Assembly: GCA_965224765.1 (NCBI GenBank)
Contig: CBDDAC010000011.1
Location: 1-64,000, forward strand
DNA: 64,000 nucleotides
Reading direction: 5' to 3'
Source of the DNA: CAZDBA01 sp965224765
Lineage (GTDB): Bacteria; Planctomycetota; Planctomycetia; Pirellulales; Pirellulaceae
Shown here in pieces: positions 57,770-64,000 of the stretch. Made by a program: the position numbers and the translations under genes. Within the stretch, counting starts at the first letter, position 1. Every line of letters begins with the position of its first letter. The notes beneath the pieces were generated by a model, which ran no database searches, was not told the DNA's origin, and was given only the letters and a program-made list of their open reading frames with translations.

Positions 57770-58159
57770 TATTTGTAAGAAAAAATGTAAATTCGCTCAC
57801 GGTTGCCGAGAGAGATGAACTGGTCGCCGCTATCAAGCCCCTCAAGGCCAGCGGAATACGATGCCTATGTGGTCAGGCATGAGCAGGCGCCGCCGAATAC
57901 CATCCATAAATGTCCTGCCTTCTTGCCCTGGCATCGCCAGTTTATTCTTGACTATGAAAAGGACTTGCAGGAAGCGGCTGGAAGGATGGAACGGAGCCGA
58001 TGGCCCAGGCATGCACAATCGGGGACACGTTTGGGTCGGTGGCTCGATGCTCCCTATGGCTTCGCCTAACGATCGCGTATTTTTCTTTCATCACTGTTTT
58101 GTCGATAAACTTTGGGCGGATTGGCAACTTCTCAGCTCGCACCGAACTTGTTTTTGTTA
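57770..58159 (+). pseudogene. Tyrosinase remnant with the middle deleted
   Basis: Three pieces in changing frames: VRKNVNSLTVAERDELVAAI K (57776 onward), EYDAYVVRHEQAPPNTIHKC PAFLPWHRQFILDYEKDLQE (CuA region with the HK-x-x-AFLPWHR motif), and GMHNRGHVWVGGSM, SPNDRVFFFHHCFVDKLWAD WQ (CuB region). About 100 or more residues normally lie between the CuA and CuB blocks and are missing. One frame change falls at GG 57853-57854 where GGGG would restore it. Tyrosinases oxidise phenols using two coppers; this copy cannot do so. Confidence 0.85.
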
Positions 58160-58178
58160 GCCGCAAATCCAAACCGAG

Positions 58179-59162
58179 CTATTTCGTGCCTTCGGTAGAG
58201 ACGTTTCTCCTCCAAAGAATAAACAGCCCCGAGGCAACAATGAGGCTGCTCCCAATCAGCATCGGGAAATCTAATTCCTCAGCAAATATCAATACCCCAA
58301 ACGCAAGACCAAAGAGTAGTCGCGAGTATCGAAACGGCGTCACAGCAGAAATCTCCCCGGTGCGCATCGCAATCATCAATCCTGCGTAGGCAGTAACGCC
58401 AAACACTACTGCACCTGAAAGACAAAATGAAATCTCAAAACTTGGCCATACAAACGGGGCCGCACCCCAGGTTGAATGCAGGATTCCTGCTGCAACGATC
58501 GAAAGGAATCCATACAGTCCTAGGATCGCAGTGCTCAGCGTGAACGGGGCAGCGCGGCTGGCAAGATCACGCCCCGCAAAGCCGAGCGTACCAAGAACAG
58601 CGAGAATTGAGAGCAGGGAAAAACTGTGGGCCCCCGGGCGAACAATAACCACAACCCCTGCCAAACCAACAAGAATCGCGATCCATCTTCGCCAGCCCAC
58701 TTTTTCACCAAAAACCAAAGCCGCTCCCGCAACCACGACAATTGGTGTCGCCTGCAGTATTACCGTGGCAGATGAGAGGGGGGTCATCACGATCGCAAGC
58801 GAATAGAAAAGACGACCAAGAATCTCAAAAAACACGCGCAGCCACATCGGACGGCAAACGACATCCGAATTGAACAACCGCTCTTTGTTCAGGATCGCAG
58901 CGCACGCAAACACGAACGCTCCTCCCAAGCCGAACAAAATCAGAACCTGACCGATGGGAAGTGTTCTGGACGTTGCTTTGATTAACACATCTTCTACAGC
59001 AAAAGCCGCCATCGAAGCGACCATCCAAAAACTCCCAGTCAAATTGGCCTGACGATCGGTTGCGATACTTTTTGACACCAAGACTCCAAAATGAAATTTG
59101 AAAGGGAAGTCAAAAAGTGACACCCGGAAAACGTAGTTGCCGCTAAAAGTAAGTCTATTCAA
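58179..59162 (-). CDS. EamA/DMT-family transporter
   Basis: About ten membrane helices in two five-helix EamA repeats (SFWMVASMAAFAVEDVLIKA, LGRLFYSLAIVMTPLSSATV, LQATPIVVVAGAALVFGEKV; later AVTPFRYSRLLFGLAFGVLI FAEEL). Inner membrane exporter of small metabolites or amino acids; substrate unknown. The first ATG at 59162 gives an atypical start; a GTG about 27 codons in (VSKSIATDRQ) may be the true one. Monocistronic. Confidence 0.88.
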   Translation of the reverse strand: MNRLTFSGNYVFRVSLFDFPFKFHFGVLVSKSIATDRQANLTGSFWMVASMAAFAVEDVLIKATSRTLPIGQVLILFGLGGAFVFACAAILNKERLFNSDVVCRPMWLRVFFEILGRLFYSLAIVMTPLSSATVILQATPIVVVAGAALVFGEKVGWRRWIAILVGLAGVVVIVRPGAHSFSLLSILAVLGTLGFAGRDLASRAAPFTLSTAILGLYGFLSIVAAGILHSTWGAAPFVWPSFEISFCLSGAVVFGVTAYAGLMIAMRTGEISAVTPFRYSRLLFGLAFGVLIFAEELDFPMLIGSSLIVASGLFILWRRNVSTEGTK

Positions 59163-59391
59163 CTTGCTTCAATTGCGCAATGCAACAGGAGTGCGACTCG
59201 CCAGACAGCCTTTGTAGTTTATTGTTTAGCTCTGGGGCGTCCAAACAGAGGTCCTTCAGGGATCCCATTCCACCAAAGAAGGCCAAGATATTCTTGGCTG
59301 CCGCAGGTGGGCTTGAACGTGCAGCACTCCCTCCCTCCGAAGTTGTGATTTTTTTCGAGACAAGTCGCTTGGCTTAGGCGTCAGGCGCTAT

Positions 59392-59453
59392 GGAAACCCG
59401 AAGCGTCAGCGAGGACGGACCTGACTGTTCCTCGCTCACGCGTCGGGTTTCCA
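59392..59453. repeat. REP-like inverted repeat
   Basis: GGAAACCCGAAGCGTCAGCG and its near complement TCACGCGTCGGGTTTCC around a short loop, with two mismatches. Sibling of 36489-36543. The surrounding 59163-59862 region has a 115-codon minus-strand frame running into this repeat, not accepted as a gene. Confidence 0.85.
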
Positions 59454-59862
59454 TGGATCAGTCTTCGGATGGCAAAAGCACTCCCCCCAATTTCGTAAGA
59501 GAAAACGGGGGGAGCGATCCATGCGGGTCGAGTTACTGTTCTAAGGATCCCAATGAATTCGGGGCCGCCAACGGCAAGCAGGAGGTTGTTCCCGATCAAA
59601 TCGTAGGCCACCGAGAACTGCTTGTCGGTTGACGCGATGCGAAGCAATACTTCATCTGCAACGTGCCAAACAAATGCGAGGCCATTGCTCGATTCGTGAA
59701 GTGGCTCTAAACGAAGACAAAACAAAAGACATCGCAGAACTCAGACACAGCGTAGCGACAGGAAACCAACGCTCAGACGTCGCTTCTAACTCAATCCCTT
59801 ATATCAACTGACAAGCGTTGCATTTGATACAATAGGAATTAATGGGCTAACGCGGCCATCGG

Positions 59863-60279
59863 TTGCGTTGGATTTTAACTGCTAATTTGGGGCCAACATT
59901 GAAGACACGTGGAGAAATCGAAGCGGCGATCTGCCAAGGCATGTCTCAATTCGAGCTGGAGTACATGGGAAGAGGCCCGAAGGAAATTCGGACTCACCTG
60001 ATCGAAGACTTTTTGATCGTACGGCTCCAGGGAGTGTTAACTGCGGCTGAACAGCATCTCGTCGCCAAACTCCCGGCAGAAAAAGGACGCGATCTTCTAA
60101 AACAGGTCCGCTCGCAGCTAATTGAAATCGCGAGACCTAAGCTGGAGGAGCTCGTTGAAGCGATTACGGGGATCAAGACGAAAAGTTTACACCATGACAT
60201 CAGCACCGTTTCAGGTGAGGAAATCGTCGTTTTCACTTTGCTGGAAGCCCCCGAATTCCGCGAAACAAAAAAGTACTAG
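59863..60279 (+). CDS. DUF2294 family protein
   Basis: The family pattern is clear: MSQFELEYMGRGPKEIRTHL, IVRLQGVLTAAEQHL, KGRDLLKQVRSQLIEIARPK, LEELVEAITGIKTKSLHHDI STVSGEEIVVFTL. Start uncertain: none of the ATG codons is early, TTG near 59896 (LKTRGEIEAAI) fits homologues better than the first codon of the open frame at 59863. DUF2294 proteins are small, soluble and uncharacterised. Alone on the plus strand. Confidence 0.8.
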   Translation: MRWILTANLGPTLKTRGEIEAAICQGMSQFELEYMGRGPKEIRTHLIEDFLIVRLQGVLTAAEQHLVAKLPAEKGRDLLKQVRSQLIEIARPKLEELVEAITGIKTKSLHHDISTVSGEEIVVFTLLEAPEFRETKKY

Positions 60280-60308
60280 TCGTTGAACTCATTTGTATTT
60301 ACGGTCAG

Positions 60309-60437
60309 TCAGGTTGAAACTGAAACAATGTTGCGGGTGCCCGATTCGCGTTCGAAGTGCAGTTCGATACTTCCTTTTTCCAGCTGTTCGAGAACGTCAA
60401 TCATTCGCTGATTGACCCTTGCTATGATCCGTTCCAT
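60309..60437 (-). CDS. Small orphan frame (42 residues)
   Basis: MERIIARVNQRMIDVLEQLE KGSIELHFERESGTRNIVSV ST, helix then strand, with a GTG one codon upstream. Reasonable codon use but no ribosome site and no recognised family; may be a fragment of a longer lost gene lying between the flotillin operon and DUF2294. Confidence 0.25.
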   Translation of the reverse strand: MERIIARVNQRMIDVLEQLEKGSIELHFERESGTRNIVSVST

Positions 60438-60517
60438 CACGTGTCACAAACTCCTCGACGACTTCCTTTGAGTGCGACCCGCGACAATTGTGAGTTTGGT
60501 ATTTTCATCGGCCAGGG

Positions 60518-61554
60518 TTAAGCGGTTTCTTGCGAACCGGGAAACTTCAATAGGGGCTTAGGAGCATTCGAATTAGCCACATTTGAACGAAACTGCCCGT
60601 TAATGATCGCCTGTGCCAAAGCCCGTGGAATCGTGGCTTGGAAAGAATCAACTCTGCTTTTTTCGCTGTGATGTTTGCGACCATTTCAGCGCTCAATGCA
60701 ATCGCGTCGGCACGCCGCATCTCCGCGTTTGCGCGTGCAACTCGCATATCCGACTCTGCCTGCTCTGCTTGAAGTAGTGCTCCAATGTTTCGCCCGACAT
60801 CAATCGTAGCAACATCGATCGAGACGATTTCGTAGGCCGTGTTTGACTGGATGCCTTGGTCGAGCACTGCTTGGGAAATTCGACTAGGCATCGCCAGGGC
60901 TGCTTCGTGAGAATCCATTGAGCCGATCGCCGAGACGATTCCCTGACCGACACGTGCGATGATCGTTTCTGCGGCCGCTCCGCCGATCAGTTGATCCAGA
61001 TTCGTTCGGACCGTTACCCGAACTCGGATTTGCAACTCAATTCCATTTTTGGCGATCGCGCTAAGACTAGGTGGCGGGCTCGAAGACTGGGAATCTGGAC
61101 AGTCGATCACTTTGGGAAATATGCTGGTCCGAACAGCCTCAGCCAAGTCTCGACCTGAAAGGTCAATTGCTGCCGCGCGGTCAAAGTCCAGGTCGATCCC
61201 AGCGCGGTTCGCCGCAATGATTGCCAAAATGACTTGATCGACATCACCTCCCGCGAGGTAATGAGCCTCTAATCCGGCAGTACTTTTTCCTCGACCGTGT
61301 GCAATCGTCAATCCAGCCTGGCGGGCCATCACCTGAGCCCTAACGATTGTATCTGGCTTGACATTGCGAAAACCCATTCCAATCAAGCTCATCATGGCCA
61401 CGTCCGCATTGGACATTTTTGCCTGAAGCCAGAGACCTCCGTACTCGGTGGCAACGAATACGGCGACTAGCGAAGCAACGACCGCCACCAAAATTCCAGC
61501 GAGCATTAGCCATTCATGAGTTTCGATGAGTCCGAGCAGACAGGGCCGGTTCAC
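60518..61554 (-). CDS. floA: Flotillin-like protein FloA, frameshifted near the C-terminus
   Basis: An N-terminal membrane hairpin segment (LMLAGILVAVVASLVAVFVA) precedes the FloA-specific region (MSLIGMGFRNVKPDTIVRAQ, AGLTIAHGRGKSTAGLEAHY LAGGDVDQVI) and SPFH domain (IELQIRVRVTVRTNLDQLIG). The uncorrected frame ends at 60547; restoring one base at TT 60638-60639 gives ATIPRALAQAIINGQF as in other FloA tails and a stop at 60518. FloA scaffolds membrane microdomains. The start overlaps the upstream unknown gene by 4 bases. The usual NfeD partner is not seen here. Confidence 0.82.
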
Positions 61555-62039
61555 GCTTCACCGCCGATTTCAACAGTAAAGGCTTCTTGCAACATAGTAC
61601 TCTCCAAACATCGGATAGCAGAATACGCCTCAATCCATTTCTGAAGTCGCACCTTCAGTTTTTTTGAAATTGCGTTGAAGCCCTGATCGCTTTCGAGGCA
61701 ATCACGAATCAGAATAAGCGTTGCAACGCAGTTCAGGTTGGCTTGATGTAACTTGTCCACTTGACGAGACCAGTTGGGGCGTCGAGCCAGTACAGTTTCC
61801 ATGTAACCGTCGATCGACGACAGTTTCAGTACATCAGGCAGATTCAAGATCAACCGATTCAATAGAACGAGCAACGAGGGTCGGGTATGTGAGCCAACCT
61901 TCGCATTCAATAGAAATCGAAGGTCACCCACCAAAAGATATTCGAGGTCGCAACTTGTCTTTAACAAGGAGCTCGGGGCAATTCGTTTCGATTCATCGGG
62001 TCGTTGATTATTCATCTTTGTTTCCATTCGTGTCATCAA
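61551..62039 (-). CDS. Uncharacterised helical protein in the floA operon
   Basis: Not recognised. 162 residues, soluble, leucine-rich helices (SLLVLLNRLILNLPDVLKLS, ANLNCVATLILIRDCLESDQ, KLKVRLQKWIEAYSAI). Overlaps both neighbours by four bases, so it is translationally coupled between the TPR-like gene and floA. Confidence 0.6.
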   Translation of the reverse strand: MMTRMETKMNNQRPDESKRIAPSSLLKTSCDLEYLLVGDLRFLLNAKVGSHTRPSLLVLLNRLILNLPDVLKLSSIDGYMETVLARRPNWSRQVDKLHQANLNCVATLILIRDCLESDQGFNAISKKLKVRLQKWIEAYSAIRCLESTMLQEAFTVEIGGEA

Positions 62040-62398
62040 AGATTGACGTGATCGTCGCTTTTTGTTGTTTCTTCCCGCTTCAGTTTTCGCTGCATTCGCA
62101 CAAGCTTATCGGCGGCAGATTTCTTGATCCTCGCCAGCGTTTCAGGCATGTTGAGTATTGCTTTTAGGTCGACCGCCGCCTGTTTCTCCTTGCCGATCGT
62201 CGTTAACACCAAGGCTCGATTAAAAAGGGCCATTGCTTTGACATCGCGAGGCGATTCTGAGGCGTTGATTACGTCGGAATAGTGTTGGATGGCGACGTCC
62301 GTCTCGGCGTTATTTGCACAAGCCATTCCTTCCTCGATTTGAGCCAATGCCCGACCACGAGTCGTAAACTTGGCGGCAATTCTTTTGAAAAAATTCAT
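62036..62398 (-). CDS. Short TPR-like protein in the floA operon
   Basis: 120 residues. A basic start MNFFKRIAAKFTTRGRALAQ is followed by one to two tetratricopeptide-type hairpins (EEGMACANNAETDVAIQHYS DVI, DVKAMALFNRALVLTTIGKE KQAAVDL) and a Lys-rich tail. First gene of the three-gene operon ending in floA. A scaffold or adaptor role is likely. Confidence 0.65.
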   Translation of the reverse strand: MNFFKRIAAKFTTRGRALAQIEEGMACANNAETDVAIQHYSDVINASESPRDVKAMALFNRALVLTTIGKEKQAAVDLKAILNMPETLARIKKSAADKLVRMQRKLKREETTKSDDHVNL

Positions 62399-62730
62399 CG
62401 TTTAACCTTTTGCTTCCTGCCATTTTTGAGTTAACAGACCAACTAACCTCACGGTCCCAAGCTTCGCATCTAGTCTCGTAAGCACAAAACCGCGCGATCC
62501 AAACTCTGAATAAAGTCAGCGCCAAGAAGAGGTTCTCCAATGCCTCAGCTTTGGAGCAACCTGAGTAAATCCATGGATTTACAAAGAAGGGAAAAATTGC
62601 GTTCAGCGGACCGCGACACTCAACCCACCTAGATTGCTAAAAGCACTCAAATGCCTGCCACTATCAGTGAATCGATTCGAATCGCCGAGGCAAATCATCA
62701 AAACCCAATCGAGTTTGTTTCGCCTCCAAA
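62399..62730. other. Intergenic region
   Basis: Divergent spacer that should hold the promoter of the floA operon; no other feature seen. Confidence 0.4.
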
Positions 62731-63003
62731 ATGGATCTCCGCAAGGTAATTGTATGCTTAACCGAGACTCGCCGTATCCACTATGGCATCAATTTGCCGG
62801 TAAAATCCAATTCTTTTTGTTGGACACTCGATCATGGCGTATGGAAAACCGGTCCTAAACTAGATTCTATTTCCGTTTCAAGTTTTCAAGAGGCGTTCTT
62901 TCGAGCATTGCCATTGACTCCTATGCCCCGCGGCATAGACTCAAGCGCTGAAGCAGATTTTGCAACAGCCAAAATCACTGTTTCCTATCGGATGACTAAA
63001 TAG
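62731..63003 (+). CDS. Uncharacterised small protein
   Basis: Not recognised. 90 residues: MDLRKVIVCLTETRRIHYGI, SFCWTLDHGVWKTGPKLDSI SVSSFQEAFFRALPLTPMPR. Mixed alpha/beta, soluble, single domain. No clear ribosome site, but a perfect terminator follows 38 bases after its stop, which supports a real transcript. Confidence 0.45.
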   Translation: MDLRKVIVCLTETRRIHYGINLPVKSNSFCWTLDHGVWKTGPKLDSISVSSFQEAFFRALPLTPMPRGIDSSAEADFATAKITVSYRMTK

Positions 63004-63041
63004 AAGGCAGTCTGCATAAGCCAGAAGGCCAAATAATAAGT

Positions 63042-63089
63042 AAGCCGACGCGAAAGCCTCTACGATGTTCTTTCGCGTCGGCTTTTTTT
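63042..63089 (+). terminator. Strong Rho-independent terminator
   Basis: Perfect 15-bp stem AAGCCGACGCGAAAG / CTTTCGCGTCGGCTT, 13-base loop, run of seven T. Separates the small gene at 62731 from the GroEL remnant. Confidence 0.93.
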
Positions 63090-63121
63090 GTGCCTACTCT
63101 TTTGGATTGTAACGGAGGAAT

Positions 63122-63570
63122 ATGAGCATCAAAGATCGTGAACTCTTTCTTAGCTCTTCAAGATGCTGTTTGATGACGCGCTCAACGCGACACGGGCGGC
63201 AGTCGAAGAGGGAGTGCTTCCCGGCGGAGGCGTAGCGTTGTTACACGCGTCAGCTGCATGTTCCCCAAAAGGCTTAAGCGACGATGAATCTGCCGGCTAC
63301 AAAATCGTCTTAAGAGCTTGTCGTGCTCCATTGTTTTGGATTGCTTCCAACGCAGGCCAGGACGGTGGGCTCGTCGTGGAACACGTTCTGGCAAAAAAGA
63401 ACAACTTCGGTTTCAACGCTTTGAACAACAACTACGAAGACTTGGTCGCGGCTGGCATTCTCGATGCCACCAAAGTCGTGCGATCCGCCTTACAATGCGC
63501 CGCTACGGTTGCTGCCCAACTGCTAGCCAGCGGTGCGATCATTTCTAACCTTTCAGAACAAGGACAATAA
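63122..63570 (+). pseudogene. groL: GroEL remnant: N-terminal start joined to C-terminal quarter
   Basis: GGAGG at 63114 and ATG at 63122 give MSIKDRELFLSSSR, like a GroEL start. After about 14 codons the frame shifts and the sequence is the GroEL C-terminal region from ALNATRAAVEEGVLPGGGVA LL through IASNAGQDGGLVVEHVL, NYEDLVAAGILDATKVVRSA L. About 390 central residues (ATPase, hinge and apical domains) are missing and the usual GGM tail is replaced by LSEQGQ. It cannot be an active chaperonin. The next gene follows at once. Confidence 0.82.
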
Positions 63571-63571
63571 G

Positions 63572-64000
63572 ATGCCAAAAAGAACTGACTCTGCCAACAC
63601 TCCCTACTACCTATTGAAGTGCGGGGATCAGGCGATTTACCCGACGATCAATTTCGAGGGCTCTGACACACATTGTGTTTGTTTTTATGGGTTTTCAGAC
63701 AAGCCGATTTACGACAAGTTCATCAAACGTTCTGGCCAGGTGTTAACTCCCTATCCTCTGGTAAAAGGTCACCTTTCCAATCAAATCGCCGATACAGACT
63801 CCGTCGATACCACGGGCGATCATCTACGATTAGTAATCCTCGACGCGACCGATCCAGAACAGCCATTCCTGTCAGCCACTACCATGGCAACCGTGCTCCT
63901 TGCACAACAAGAGAAATCGAACCAAGTTCCAATTGAATTTGAACTGGTCTTTGATCCGAAAACGACTGGCTACCGATTGAGTGATGACTCAAAGGACGTT
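63572..64000 (+). CDS. Uncharacterised protein after the GroEL remnant (3' end outside window)
   Basis: Not recognised. ATG at 63572, one base after the GroEL remnant's stop, with AAGGACAATAAG as ribosome site. 143 residues visible: MPKRTDSANTPYYLLKCGDQ, then DTHCVCFYGFSDKPIYDKF, VKGHLSNQIADTDSVDTTGD and a later FELVFDPKTTGYRLSDD. Soluble, no signal. The tight spacing shows it was co-transcribed with the chaperonin gene. Confidence 0.6.
   Translation, partial: MPKRTDSANTPYYLLKCGDQAIYPTINFEGSDTHCVCFYGFSDKPIYDKFIKRSGQVLTPYPLVKGHLSNQIADTDSVDTTGDHLRLVILDATDPEQPFLSATTMATVLLAQQEKSNQVPIEFELVFDPKTTGYRLSDDSKDV

Noticed and set aside
59381..59725. 115-codon minus-strand frame
   Set aside because: It runs into the REP-like hairpin for its last third and has no start signal or family pattern.

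Overview
The window is about 50% GC and reads as a planctomycete chromosome segment, most likely Pirellulaceae. The signs are DUF58/vWA gene clusters with very large acidic secreted proteins, M56 peptidase-BlaI pairs, ECF sigma factor plus Ser/Thr kinase pairs, a DUF1559 pilin-like protein, PEP-CTERM sorting, a 'GGAAACCCGACGCGTGAGCG' intergenic hairpin family, and no rRNA or tRNA. Gene names are assigned by reading motifs by eye; no database search was run.

Layout. 1-15 kb (+): a vWA/DUF58 cell-envelope cluster (DUF58 protein, BatA-like vWA protein, vWA/amidotransferase-fold protein, two secreted acidic LTXXQ-like proteins, a large membrane-anchored coiled-coil protein interrupted by two in-frame UGA codons, a terpene-cyclase-repeat protein and a TlpA-like thioredoxin fusion). 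15-19.7 kb: repeat-rich DNA with a bpX-like fragment, a spondin-N/PEP-CTERM protein, and a kinase-ECF sigma pair whose kinase is broken by a 46-bp tandem duplication. 19.8-25.2 kb (-): polysaccharide flippase, BlaR-like M56 peptidase, BlaI repressor with a readable operator-promoter, DUF4291. 25.5-36.5 kb: a nearly complete type II secretion system arranged divergently (E and D on minus; F, G, H, I, J, K, C-like, L, M and a TPR lipoprotein on plus). 36.8-44.8 kb (-): a seven-gene set joining PspA/IM30, a two-part AAA+ ATPase, a small helical protein, an ABC importer whose binding protein carries an OmpA domain, and a coiled-coil membrane protein. 45-51 kb: dispersed and tandem repeats, a DUF1559 protein, a CXXCH-bearing terpene-cyclase-like protein, a third LTXXQ-like paralogue and a lone receiver domain. 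51-57.5 kb (-): kinase-ECF pair, secreted beta-sandwich protein, M56 peptidase with TolB-like repeats, BlaI-like remnant, DUF3885-like protein. 57.7-64 kb: tyrosinase remnant, DMT transporter, DUF2294, a TPR-unknown-flotillin operon, a small orphan, a GroEL remnant and an uncharacterised partial gene.

Two themes stand out. First, many genes are broken by single-base changes in short homopolymers (seven in the first 3.4 kb, others at 15.2, 51.9, 56.2-56.4, 57.8 and 60.6 kb), and two conserved genes (tyrosinase, groEL) appear to have lost their middles; this is either sequencing/assembly error or real decay, and annotation here should be read with that in mind. Second, two candidate undescribed systems are worth testing: a putative two-selenocysteine membrane protein (UGA at 8927 and 8942, with a SECIS-like hairpin in the right place after the second), and the PspA-AAA-ABC/OmpA module at 36.8-44.8 kb, which looks like an envelope-maintenance machine.
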